Made by a program: the position numbers and the translations under genes
Shown here: positions 45,440 to 57,516 of the stretch, piece after piece
Layout: the number at the start of each line of letters is the position of its first letter
Numbering within the stretch: position 1 is the first letter of the stretch
Source: Toxonevra muliebris
Taxonomy: Eukaryota > Arthropoda > Insecta > Diptera > Pallopteridae
NCBI GenBank assembly: GCA_963691655.1
Contig: OY829326.1
Span: 71,727,235 to 71,791,234 of the forward strand
Length of the DNA: 64,000 nucleotides
Direction: 5' to 3'
The notes under the pieces: model-generated
Told to the model about the DNA's origin: nothing
The model's input: the letters and a program-made list of their open reading frames with translations, nothing else
Database searches by the model: none

Positions 45440-47720
45440 TCATTATCATAGATCCGCAGTCGTAGGGTTTCTAGGGTTAAAATTAGGCTGTCTCTTTACG
45501 GAGGATATCTGACAACTGGCCACCTCAGAAAGTAGCGGTGGCCTCACCGTAGTATAGGGCGCTGCCATAGCCGACCTTGCTTTCCCCTTCACCTTTTCTT
45601 GGTTGCCGTGCATTCTACTTCATTGAGATGCATGGTTCCACGTGGTCAAAAAACAGGCGACCGTACGAACCAGACATGTATAACCACCAAAAATCCCCCA
45701 ACAACTAAGCCACTCTATTATACGACAGAGAGGTCATCCTAGAGGAGAGTGGGATTGCAATTTCTACAACCAACTCTTTTTTGGTGTCAGGGGCTGTGAA
45801 CCCTCCGGCTGCAGCAGGTTTGAATTTCGCCGTCACAACTGTGACTGGCATACCACCTACTGAAGCCGGTGTATTCGGACCACAACTCATTCGCAATGTC
45901 AAAAGCAAATGGAGATCAATTAAGTCAGAAAGCAGACGTAAGGAGGCTTCAGCGACTACTATGGTTGAAGACCCAATTATGGCTAATGCTTCATAGAGGA
46001 TACGCTCTGCTGAGGTTACAAATCCAATGAGTGCTCAGATAAAGAGAACGAGGATTGCTATTGCTAGCGCTACCATCTCTGTGGGCGCACAAACTATTGC
46101 CGCCACCTCTGTGGTGCCTGCTGGTGACAAGCAATTATTTTGCGAGGCACTGTGCACCACAGTCATGCAACATTCCAAGGCTGCTACTGCGCTTAAATGA
46201 AAACGCGTATACATAAGGCATACATTTTCAAAATAACAATAATCCAAGAACCTTGGGTCCATGAAAGGAACATTTGTGGACTTGGTAAGTTAAGGAGACA
46301 CACGATTCCATACGATGACCTAGAAAGTGCCCTATAGCATCTCATCTTACAACGACCACACTTAGTCAGTTTTGTGGCTTAGCAGCCAGCTAAGGTTAGT
46401 TTTCAGAACAATCGAATATAAACATTTTGCGATTGCTTCTCCCTACTTTCCATACAATGTAATACTACCACCGCCCACAGTGATGCTTCTTAAATTTGTA
46501 GAGTATTGTGAAAGGATGAATTTTGGACTCTTATTATGTTGTTACGCTAATGCACAGAACGTTATCTGGGACAGCAGCCAGGGCAACGTAAGAGGGATTC
46601 ATCTTCTCAACTAAATCCAGTGCCAACCCACTTTTGTGGCACTTACTAGACAGGGGGTTATAGACCTAAATCTTTCTAATGAAAGGTCAATTGTAAAGTG
46701 GAAGGTCCTTAGAGACTACTCTCTATCAGACAACAGATATTTCGAATTTCCCTATGATGTACTTTACCGCTTATAAAAAATCTGAAAAAAATGGATTGGA
46801 CAAAGTTTAAAGAAGAACTATCATCGTCAAGCAGTGCTCTACCCCCTAAACAGCATAACAAGCGTCAAAAATCCATTTGTCAAATACTCTCTCAATATCA
46901 ACAAAAATACCAATACTGTATTCTTTCCTGTTGAGGGTCCGCTCTATCCGACCTGCCAAATTTTGCAGGGCCGTCTCACGAGATTTTTCACATTGGTAAG
47001 CAATGGTGGAAAATCTCACATCTGATCTTCAGACCAGCTTTGAGCTTGACAGCCCCCCTCGTCAGCCTCTTGGTGCGATTCCTGTTCTGTGTGCTCCACC
47101 CTGTGGGTTGAGTCCTAAAAACTTATCTACAGAGCTCTCAAATCTAATCTTGAAAAGCAGAAGGAGTATAAAAATTTAATTTAAAAATTTTTTCAGCGGT
47201 ATTGAAATCATGTATGAAACAGCGTGGTTGGCGAAAATCATCAGAAAGGGTCAAACTAACTGTCTATGTTAACTGAGAAGGTTTGATGACACTTTCACGG
47301 AATCAAAAAGTGAGATGTTCAGCTTATTGCTGGAATCTCACTTTCCGGGCAATCAGGTCTCTGTTGTTCAACATCCCACTTTTCCGGAGGCAGTAGGGAT
47401 TGGTTCGACAGTTTCTCAACGTAACTGGTGGGTTGCCAGGACAGTGGCGAATGAAGATGATATTAGGTTTGCTATTGCTTTCTTTGACAGCTTAAATCGC
47501 CGGATCCGGATGGTATACTACCAATTGCTCTGAAAGAGGTTTTGAAGAAGATCTCCATCATCAGTTTAGCACTCTCTCATATACCTCAACAATGGAGGTT
47601 GATAAAAGCAGTTTTCATTCCAAAAATTGGATGAAGGGCAACTATAACAATCCCAAAAGCTTTAATCTAATCAGTGTGATGTCTTTCTTATTAAAATATC
47701 TTGAAAGTCTTGAATAAAAC
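45440..47720 (+). pseudogene. decayed LOA/I/R1-type LINE: 5' region, endonuclease, start of reverse transcriptase
   Basis: 45440-46200 is GC-richer and probably the 5' region/ORF1 end, with no domain I can name. Endonuclease: ITIIQEPWVHERNICGLG (about 46232), FPYNVILPPPTVMLLKFVEY (about 46450), then CYANAQNVIWDSSQGNVRG (compare the usual CDANAHH-IWGSSD) and VIDLNLSNERS, then YSLSDNRYFEF. The linker has MDWTKFKEEL and ENLTSDLQTSFELDSPP. The RT start has LLLESHFPG, AIAFFDSL and IPQQWRLIKAVFIPKIG (about 47575-47630), then YLESLE. Many stops and frame changes. Homology ends near 47715, so it is 3'-truncated or broken, unlike the usual 5' truncation. Confidence 0.72.
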
Positions 47721-49208
47721 TCAAAAAGCTTTTGTATTTATCCTCTCTTCTCAAATATCCATGTATGAAGTGGGGTAAAAAAATTCATCTGTATGGCGAT
47801 TCACTCTAATGGTTATTCCTATGGATTCGTTTCTTGACTGCAGGTGTATTTATAATAAAAATACTGCGCCTATTCAGTCCAAAAATTGGGGAAAAGTTTC
47901 TTCGAAAATTCAATAAATTTCACTGAAACTTACACAACTTTAGGTGTAAAATATATAAAAGGAATGGTATCATACTCTTTCTCTTCAGCCTTATCTTGGC
48001 TACTTTTAATTTATGCAAATTCAAAGCGCCAACAACAACAACAGCAATCATTTCCGTTTGCATACTTCGATACTCGTATTGCATCTACTATATGAATTCC
48101 CCTAGAATTGCTACTGCTGCTGTAACAGGATAATAAAAAGCGGAAACTCACAAGTAAAACATCTCAAAAAGTTGAGAAGCCAAGAAAAAAAGAAAAGAAA
48201 GAAAACAACAGGGAAACGTATTGAATTTAGTTGAAAAAATACAAAAATGAAATGGTAGTAGAATATATATGCATGGGTAGGAAATGAAATGATAAGTTTT
48301 TGTTTTTACACACACACATACAAACATATTTTATAGATGCATTCATAGAGCAGCAATAGAAGCATAGAAGTCGACGAATGGACGGACGGACATCATTGTG
48401 TGTGAGTGTGTGTGTTGCACTCAAGTGCATTAACCCCTTAAAACACCACACCGCGCGGCTGGCAGCGTAAACCAGAGTGCAATAATGACTCATCTCCAAT
48501 CTGTGAGCAAGCAAAAAAAAAAAAAAACGAGCAAACAAACAAAACTTCACTTTTATTATTGCTGCTGTGTTGCTTCAAGTTGCTGCTGCCTTTGCTGTTA
48601 TTGTTGTATGTTGTTAAAAAGAAATTTATATATGAAAAATACAAATACTCATAAGAAAAAAAACTTTGTTTTTTTATTATTATTTGCATTCCCTCTTGCA
48701 TAAAAGTATACAAAAGAAATACCAATGGACTTTGGATAACTTTTTTTTTTTTTTTTAAAGAAGTGAAATATTCATAGTTGTTGTTGATAGCTGTTGGCTG
48801 CTGCTGTCGCTGGTTGCTGCTCCTGCTGTTATAGGGAGCTATAGCGCATTGCAAAGAGATTATGTGCTCATGATGCCTGCGGCTCTAAATACACTTTGCA
48901 TTTGCATTAGCAACAACCCTCGGATTGATATTCATTCGTTGCTGTTTGTTCTTTTCCCTTTTCTTTTTAATATTTTCACTTCTTTTCTAAATTTTTTGTT
49001 CTTTCTTTTCTATGCAAACAACATATTTTGCAAATCAGTTTTGTATTGAAATCTACTTTTCAAAATTCGTTTTTGCTGTTGTTGTTTGAAACACAAAAAT
49101 CTAAGCAACGAGATCTATTGATCACATGCGATGACGAGAATGGCGTTGACGACGTATGCAAGTGGCTTCAGTGGCAGCAATAGTTAAAAGGCATGCATCA
49201 GCATTAAC
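47721..49208. other. non-coding stretch with CAA/CTG-rich tracts
   Basis: Contains CAACAACAACAGCAA near 48030 and GCTGCTG/TTGTTG tracts at 48555-48620 and 48780-48830. Frames here are compositional. Confidence 0.5.
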
Positions 49209-50390
49209 CAGTGGCGGAATTACGATTTGGTTTTGGGGGAGGACTTTTCTTTCTAAATTGTAAGATAGTTATTAAACCAATAACTAGCCGAAATTCCCAC
49301 CAAAAATAAAAAAAGATAGATACACCAAAATTCGGACCAAAGAAAAGATAAAAAGCAGTACAAAATTCAGTCACAAAAGCACCCCATAACTTACACCTAA
49401 ATTTGGATAAAATGGATCAAATATCAGACTAAAATTTTGTCTCAAATTAAGACCAAGCATCAAACCAAAGTTGAGCCCAAAAATTGAGAAAAAACAATAG
49501 AGAAAAAATCAGACCAAATGTCAGACCAAGAGCAAATGAGTCAAACAAAAAATTATACTGGAGTTCTGGCAAAAAATTTGGACCACAATTTGGGCCAAAA
49601 CTCAGACTCAAAATCGTACCATATTCACGCCAAAACTCTAATCAAATTCAACCAAAAATTCAGACCAGAACTCAGACCCAAATCTCCATTATCGTCGGGT
49701 GACGGTACACCAACGTCGTCAGTGGTTTTGTGGGATTGTGGTTTCCGGTACAGCTCCTCAGACCAAGAGCAGATCAGTCAAACTAAAAATCAGACTAAAG
49801 TTCAGGCCAAAATTTGGGCCAAACTTCAGACAATATTCAAACCAAAATTCAGACTAAAAATCAGTTCAAAACACAGAGCAAATCCTGCCCAAAAATTGGG
49901 GCCCCAACTCGAATCAAAATTCAAACCAAATTCAGACCACAATTTAAACCAAAATCTGGTTCACATTTTAGATCAAAGACTACAAAAAAAGCCAGTCCAA
50001 TTTCAACAAAATTCACACCAAAATTAAAAAATTCAGACCTAGACTCAGATCAAAGTTCAATCCAAAATTCAGTCCGAAATTCAGACCAAAACTCATACCA
50101 AATTGAGACCACAAACCAGGCCAAAAACCTGTCCAAAATTGACAATGAAACCCGGACTAAACCTCAACCAAAAATTAGACCAAACCCAGGACATAAATGA
50201 GACCAAACTTAGATCAAAACTCAAACTGAAAATTAAACTATAAATCAGACAAAATTCAAACCATTCAAATCAGATCTAATTTCGGACCAAAAACCGGGCC
50301 TTAAATAATGCTACAAAGTAGACCATAAAATTAAATCTATAAACAGATCAGAAACAAGATCAAATGCAATTGTCAAGCTTGCCAAAGGTA
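49209..50390 (-). mobile_element. hAT-like minisatellite element, copy 4 (inverted)
   Basis: Starts CAGTGGCGGAATTACGATTT on the plus strand, while the array reads GACCAAAATTCAGACC, so the element is reversed relative to the others. The far end is not clear. A GC-richer segment of about 75 bp at 49687-49760 (GTCGGGTGACGG, CAACGTCGTCAGTGG) interrupts the array and is not made of the repeat unit. Confidence 0.58.
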
Positions 50391-52895
50391 TAACAGACAG
50401 TTGCGCTGCATAAAAATTTGAATAGGTTCCATGAGCATTAATATTATTCTTGGGAGGTACTGCAAGCCCCATAGTCTCCCTCGTGGTCCGCCAATGTTAT
50501 CAACAGCAAACACATCAACACATCCTTCTGGTTTAGTGTAAGGTTCGGTAGAATGATTGGTTCGATGGATGGTTGGTTGCATTGTTTGCTGTCATGTTGC
50601 GTTTATACTTTATGCATTCTTACTTCTTCATCATTCCTCAGCCACACAAATACACAAAGTATTAAGTCTTTTTTTCAACTGGGTGTACGTACTTTGGGTA
50701 TCGTAATTTCCATTCAAAATTCTTTAACATTTTACACAATTTTTTCCCCTTTTTTCCAATATCAACAAAAAAACACACATACACTCTCAACCAAACACAA
50801 ATACAGCAACATGCATAAATCTTTAACAACAAAATTTCAAGTGGGATTTCTGTGGTCTTAAATGTGGTATACCTACTCTATATTTCTTCTTACAAGTTTA
50901 TGCAAGTGTTTGCTGTTTTTATTGTGGTTGTTGTTGTTGTTATTGCTGCTATTCCTGTTGTTGCTTATATGTACATATGCTGGTATGCAGAATGTATAAA
51001 CATTCAACATTGGTAGTAGCTGTGATGACTGCGGTGACTGTGGTGACTCATAACTTGTTGGCTCTTCTATGCACATATTCATGTATGTATTCCCCATATA
51101 CTCATACTCATATATCACTAATACACACACACAAAGATAAATTCCTTTTATACGGTTGTACTCTATTGTTTACATTTTTAATTCTTTTTTTCCTCCTTAT
51201 AGTGTTTTTGTAATGAAGTGCTTACAAAGTAAGTAGAATTATATACATACATGAAATGCATCTAGGATATTTAATTAAGAAGAGTAAAGGGACATTTCAC
51301 TATACTATGCATTAGAAATCAATCTAAAGAAATATTTAACAGGAATTATTTGTAAATCTATGAGTCGTATACGAAATTTGAATTGCATATTTATATTCAT
51401 ACGAGTATATGAAGGGTGACTCTAAGTATAATAAGGTGACCAAGCACCCTGCTAAGAAAACAATAAACTCAAAGAATACGGACAATTGGTGAAACTTACA
51501 TAGAAGGGCTCAAACATAAGGCAATTTAAAATTTTCTAACTAAAAAATTAAATGTTCAAATATTATATAAAAAAAAATATAGAAATTATACAGGAAATTA
51601 ATATGTATGGAAAGGAAATTGAAGGTAATTTATGTATTTAAGCATGTGCACCTAAAGCTCTGAGTTTCAACCTGAGGTGAATGCCATATCGAGCAATGGG
51701 TTAACTTCCAAATGTCTCCAATGTGACATTTCACTTATAAAAAAAACTTGTGGCGAATTTTAAACAGTAAATAGGCTTACTCTGAGAGTAATAGGCTTAC
51801 AAAGTATAAATGCTTGCTCGAGAAGATAAAGGAATCGGAATAGTCAAAAAATTCACGTTTGCTGCAATTTAATTATTTTTCCAAACCTATGAAAAAAGTT
51901 ATGGTGTTAGCAGCACCAATAATATTTGTGTGATGAGCGACTGCGAGGGATTTGAAGGGTTTTCTTTGCTTATCCTAACCTTAGCTTTTCTTAGAAAGGA
52001 CAACAAAGGAAATCTAAGCCTCTTCATCTCAGGTAGTAGCTAATTTTTTCCTTAGTTTTATTCTCCTCTCTTTTCTTACCTCAAAACGCTCTCCTTCAAC
52101 ATTGATGCAGAAGCCATTATTTCATAATCCTCTATCAAGAGGAACTTCATGGACCATGTTTAGGATAGCCCCAATACTTCCACATGGAGAATAACTACCA
52201 CTGTTCTACATTTCTGGATAGTTGTTTTGAACGTACCGTGCCTAATCGCTCTGATGGTCTTTTTGTTATGTCAGTCCGTCAGTAACGTTTCCAGAAAAAA
52301 TGTTCGGGCCTCTGTACTTTTTTGTTTGTATTTCTTTTGCGCTGTGACGGCGTACTTAGTTTTTACGTCCGAATTTGTAAATGAGTTGTTTGTAATTTTT
52401 AACCACTTTTTCAAACCAAAAATTTTATAAATTCATAAGAATATTTTTCAAATAAAAACAATTACGCATTTTAACTCTATGGAATTATGTTAATTAAAGC
52501 GTAACTCGTCACATGATGTGATAGCATACTTTACGTATTTCATTATGTTTACTTCATTATAAAAGTTTTCGTGTTTATATTCAAAAAAGGGCAAAGCACA
52601 TGTGTTTTTTTTTTATAATTTTTCATATTCTATTTTCAACGCACTTTCCTCGCTTTTTCCATGTCTACATTGCCAAATGTTGATTTATTTTACAATTATA
52701 AACAGGAAAGAATAAACTAAAATAAACTATACAACAAAAAATATAATAAATAAAAACAGTTTTTGATGTATTCCACTAATTCCATTGATATATAAGTATA
52801 TTTCACAACCATTTTTGTTATTTAAATTATGCGTTGCATACTTTTGGGCTTGCTGTGATTTATTTTTAATATTAAAAAAAAAATACACTTTTCTC
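50391..52895. other. non-coding stretch
   Basis: TGTTGT/GCTGCT tracts near 50920-50965 and CA-rich bits near 51118. GAGCAATGGGTTAA at 51692 looks like a TTAA-type terminus without a recognised partner. No gene. Confidence 0.5.
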
Positions 52896-53256
52896 AATCT
52901 ATTTATACTAATAATAAGACATACTTTCGGGGTGCAATTCACCATTCTTCACCCTCCACAATATTTACATAAAAAATAATAAAAGTCTGATGTACTTTCA
53001 GGGCAAAATTTTCAATATTAAAAATTCACCTTTTTTAATCAGTTTATTCTAATAACAAAACAGCTTACTATCGGGGTATGAGCCACCAACCTCCACCTAG
53101 CGGTACGAAAACTTAAGATAACCGGCACTATATTTACACACAAAACAATAAATATGCGGTATACTTTTAGGGTCCTAGTTTTAATGTTACCTTTTTTAAT
53201 AATTTTATTCTAATATCAAGACAGCATACTTTCGGGGTGCAATTCACCATTCTTCC
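52896..53256. repeat. tandem repeat, about 155-bp period, two and a half units
   Basis: Three phrases ending ACTTTCGGGGTGCAATTCAC, or close variants (about 52922, 53068 and 53228), each preceded by TTTATTCTAATA and followed by CACCAT/CACCAAC. Intervening parts also align (ATATTTACA-A-AAA-AATAA, then a GTACTTTCAGGG or GTATACTTTTAGGG phrase, then CCTTTTTTAAT). Confidence 0.65.
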
Positions 53257-53439
53257 TTTTCCCCGTTAAAAAATCGCAAAATCGAAGAGAGATTTACTGA
53301 AGAAATTAACTGCAGTATGCTGTTTGAATCCATCCATTTATCACCTTGTCATGCCGTTTTTAAAGCTCTTTTCATCTCAAATACCTATCTCTTTTCTTTG
53401 TCTGTATTTTTACACTTGGCAGTGAAAAAACGAAAAAAT

Positions 53440-54625
53440 CTTAACAAATATAAAATTCAATAATTTTTAAACGGTTGATCTTAGAGTTTTGATTTTTTTT
53501 TATTTAATTGATAATATTTTACAAATTACAGAAAAATATAGCTAAACACTATTTATGAACTCGTGGACCTTTTTTGGTAAGCCTTCCATTAGAGATTTGA
53601 TAGTTGTTTCAGACACCTTTTTGGAACTGTTTGCCCATTTCCTTTTAAAATCTTCGATATTTTGGGACACCTTTTTTGTGCTCTTTAAGTTTCTTTTCAC
53701 AAGAGCCCAATATCTCTCCACTGGTCTTAGCTCCGGACAATTTGGAGGATTGGCCTCTCTTGGTACAAAAACTATGTTATTACTTTGGTACCACTCCAGA
53801 GCTTTCTTGCCATATGTGGACACATTGTGCTCTCTTATGAAAGGAGGAAGTCTTTTTTTCAAACATTCTTCGATGTATATTTCGGAATTTATAGAGCCCA
53901 CTGTAACAAATGACTTGCTTCTTTTGCCGTTGCCGCAACCGCATATATCTTGCCATACCAGGAATTTTTTGGGAAATTTTGTCTGCTTTTGGATTCTAAA
54001 TTGTTCTTCGACATTTCCTCGAGCATCAGCAACATACAAATTTTGACCCGGAGCTGCGTAAAATCTGCCAGTACATACGTTTCGTCGTCCATTATACAAC
54101 ATGAATATTTTTGTATGAAATTCGATTTTAGTTTCCGAGCCCTACTTTTGGCGTCTAAATTTTTTGCAGCATTCCTGTCTGGAGCTTTTTGGACTTTGTA
54201 TGTTTTCAAACCTGCATTGGCTTTAACTTTTCGCACCAAATAGTCAGAACACTGGGCTAACCGGGCAGCTTTTCTACCACAGGTGTTTGGAGATCTTTTG
54301 GAGAATCAATATGCTTTCTATTTTCTTGGCTTTCCTTGTTTTCTTCCCGAACCAGGTTTCCTATCGATGGTCAAATTCTCCTGAAACTGTTTAATAACAT
54401 TGACAACAGTTTGAAGGCAGACCTTCAATTCTTTGGCCAAATTTTTTAGGACTAATTTGGATTTTTTTTGAAAATTTTTAATAATTTTAAGACGCACTTC
54501 GTTTTCTTCACTCATTTTGATCAAAATCACAATAAATCAACATGTTTGTCATTGAAAATAACAACCGACATATTTTTCAAAGATAACTAGATTAAAGAAA
54601 TTTTTAAATTTTACACCCAAAAGAA
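53440..54625 (-). mobile_element. rosa-like Tc1/mariner element
   Basis: The coding block at 53542-54530 sits between possible decayed terminal repeats. Near 53447-53480 and, reverse complemented, near 54590-54622, both sides share TAAAATT-AA--ATTT-T and an ATCTT about 35 bp further in. The termini and the exact borders are tentative. Confidence 0.5.
53542..54530 (-). pseudogene. rosa-like (Tc1/mariner superfamily) transposase, frameshifted and missing second catalytic Asp
   Basis: Start MSEENEVRLKIIKNFQ at 54515, helix-turn-helix NLAKELKVCLQTVVNVIKQF, and a GSGRKQGKPRK linker end at 54318 with a stop. After a frame change come KTYKVQKAPDRNAAK and MDDETYVLADF (first catalytic Asp). A shift near 54070 leads to YAAPGQNLYVADARGNVEEQ, FLVWQDICGCG, IYIEECLKKRLPP, then FIREHNVSTYGKKALEWY, NPPNCPELRPVERYWALVKR and a C-terminus at 53542. 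In relatives, a segment of about 15 residues with the second catalytic Asp lies between the HN and YGKK parts; it is absent here. Length otherwise fits, about 330 residues. Confidence 0.78.
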
Positions 54626-56995
54626 ATTATTAGGTAAAACGTGTGTTAATATTTTTTCAATCTCACTCCTTATTATGAAAGTTTTAATTTTATTTTAAAA
54701 AACGAGTACGATTTTGTATAAAAATGTACAAAATTTCTTGTATATGATTTTTTTTTCAAACAATTATAATAAAGAGGCGATATACCATAGATAAAAACCC
54801 AAAACGTCATCATGTTCAGTGTACTTGAATTATATAAGATCCACTTTCAAAACTCTTGAGCTTTTTTGGTTGTTGTACAGTGTTATTTTTATATCACAGC
54901 AACTATTGCAAATATATAAAAATTACGTACTGGAAACTATTACAACAAACAAGCATTAATCACCTGAAATTGGATTTATATTTCAATGAAATATGTGCAT
55001 TTATTTTGTACAAACAACTTGTAAATGCATCCACAAAAATACCAAGAAATTCAATAAAATCATGATAATATTTTTGAGCAAAATTGATGAAAACAATTTT
55101 CACAGTAAATTGTTTGCCGTACATACACACACACACCAACAATTTCGATTTGATGTGGCATTCATCAGAAATGTTTTATCATTATTGTGCACACGTTACC
55201 AATAATTTTGAATGACATTTTTTCATGTCGCAGGACAACTTTAAAAATATGCAAATTCAACGCAATTTACTTTTTTGTTCTTTACTTTTCCACATGCAAT
55301 TTGTTTTTATTTTTGTGAAATTTTTAGCTTAAGTGTAGCTAAAAATTGCTGGTTTCATAATTGCAGCCATAAATTTCACAACAGGCAGGACAGACAAGGC
55401 AAGGAGCGACCCTTAAACTCTGTAATACTCAATAACCGCGAATTTGTACTTTTCTGTTGGTGTTGTTGCTATTCCTGCTACAGCTATTTTTGAAGTGCAT
55501 ATAACATTAATGATTTTAATTTTTGTTTCCATATCATTGCATCTTGTCAGCATAAATACACACATATTTGCATACATATATTTCTTGTATTTATTTGTTG
55601 TTATTGTTGTTGTAGCCGTTGTTTGCGCATTTACAAGTGTACAAAATGCCACTTCATTTTAGCGCCGAATCCTGTGGTGGAAATGTTTAAGGAGGTAACC
55701 AGCCCAGCCACATTGCAGGACAGACAGGATAATGCGGCGCATACTTGAAAATGTCAAAGTGCGAGATTTTGTTGTTGTTTTGTCTTCAATATGACTGAGG
55801 TGTATCCAATCCAAGGTAGAAGGCCTTAACACTGCTGCTGCTCAAACTTCAGCTATGATTTCATCTTCTACTCGTGTATTTCAATGCTGACATTTTCAAT
55901 TTCAAGTCATCGCTATCGATGTCCTTTTGTGTCTGAACACACAACAATACAGAGGAATGAATCTCCCCTTCGTTTTTTTTTTTTTTTTCTTTTTTTTAAT
56001 TTGTTACGAGTAAATTCTAAAATTATGCAAAACAATTTTTTAACAAATGAAACCCGCATATAAACCACACACACATACACACTCTATACATACACACATA
56101 CTCTAAACAAAATTTCAATGTAGCGCAACAAATCTTTGCCAGATACTTAAAAAACTTCTTTGACACAATCTTAGCGCTTAATGATTTGTATCTGGTAAAA
56201 TCGTTTGTATCTGTATCTGTTTGGAATTCTATATCTATATCTTTTTTTTTTGCATAGGCAGAAAAAACCACTTATTAATGTTGAAATGTGTATGGAAAGC
56301 GTTCATTGTTGTTGCTTAACAAACGAAACGAAATGAAATGAGTAGAAAAAATTGTATGTAAATGTACATCTCGAAATGAAAATGTACAATTTCTGAAATG
56401 TTATTCAAGTATACTTTAGAAAATATTCATCTACTCATTCACATTTCATTTCCTATTTTTCTGTCCTCTCCACTCCGGTGTCGCGACTTGTTCTTTTCTT
56501 TTTTATTTACATTTTTTTTTCGTAATAGCAAACATTAATAATAACCTTCTTAGTGAGCATACACACACACGTACACACAAAAATACGCCGGAATTGTTAC
56601 CTACACCGGAATATTCTATGCTCTGTTCCCTCTTCGTTTTGTATTCATCATGTCTCAAGATATTTTCAATTTCAGCGAAAATTTTATACATTTCAGTTTT
56701 GTTTTTTTTTTTTTTTTTTTTGCATTTTTGATTATTTTTCAAGTGATTAAACTTTTTTCTTTTCTAATGGTATGACGCCTATCGAAATTAAATCTGTGGT
56801 ATTATATGAGATATCACGTTTCATTTGTGACGGTTTTGCATAGCTTGCATTATGTTGCATAAAGGGAAGTGTATGTATTGGTTATGAGGAAAGTAGTTAA
56901 CTTTCATGCTTATAACCTTTTAATAAAACTACGTAACTAAGTGCTTGAAGAGTTAAATATTAAGGGTGAGTGAATGGTTTCCAGCCCTCTAACTT
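54626..56995. other. non-coding stretch, AT-rich with T runs
   Basis: Poly-T tracts near 55974-56000 and 56701-56722, and TTGTTG tracts near 55596-55625. No gene. Confidence 0.5.
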
Positions 56996-57216
56996 TAGGT
57001 TAGGTTAGGTTGTAGTGGCTGCCTACGAAAACACTTAGGCATGAACGGCTCATTGTTATACCATATGGACCAACAATTTAACCCAGTAATGCCTAGCGGT
57101 GCCAAATGGCACCTTGTCGCTGAGCCGTTCCTGAGTCAGGTTCAACAACAATTTTTCCTCAAGTTACTTTCTTGATCTATCTACTTTGGTTCCCGCTTGT
57201 CCTGAATGGGTTAATG
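56996..57216. repeat. TTAGG-type short run and possible small TTAA element
   Basis: TAGGTTAGGTTAGGTTG at 56996-57012 opens a block that is probably a dispersed fly repeat. Inside it, TTAACCCAGTAATGCC (57067) and, reverse complemented, TTAACCCATTCAGGAC (57214) face each other about 150 bp apart, which could be a small TTAA-flanked element. Confidence 0.35.
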
Positions 57217-57516
57217 TGAATGTCTAGTCATACTGGGGTGATGTTAATTTTCAAAGTCAGTTTAATTCGTTATTTAAAGTTATATATAAACAGGCTTTAG
57301 GAACAAATGTAGTCAAAACAACAACAATGTATATAGAGCCGGGCAAATCGGACGACCGTTTCGGTCCACAATTTCTCATCAGTGAACTTAGTGATAGTTC
57401 TTAATCTTTTAGTGGCAGTGCCTTAGAGACACAGATAGCAGCAATAACTTTGTCCTTTGTTACCAAATAAGCTTCTCAATTTATATTGGTAACACATATA
57501 TTAGTATATTGGTCAC

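Noticed and set aside
48227..48854. Frames of 107 and 138 codons on minus
   Set aside because: They run through CAA/CTG tracts and A/T runs; low complexity.
53555..54243. Plus-strand frames of 163 and 97 codons
   Set aside because: Antisense shadows of the rosa-like transposase.
56996..57012. Insect-type TTAGG telomere repeat
   Set aside because: Only about three units, and TTAGGT runs of this kind are common interspersed sequence in fly genomes; flies generally lack TTAGG telomeres.
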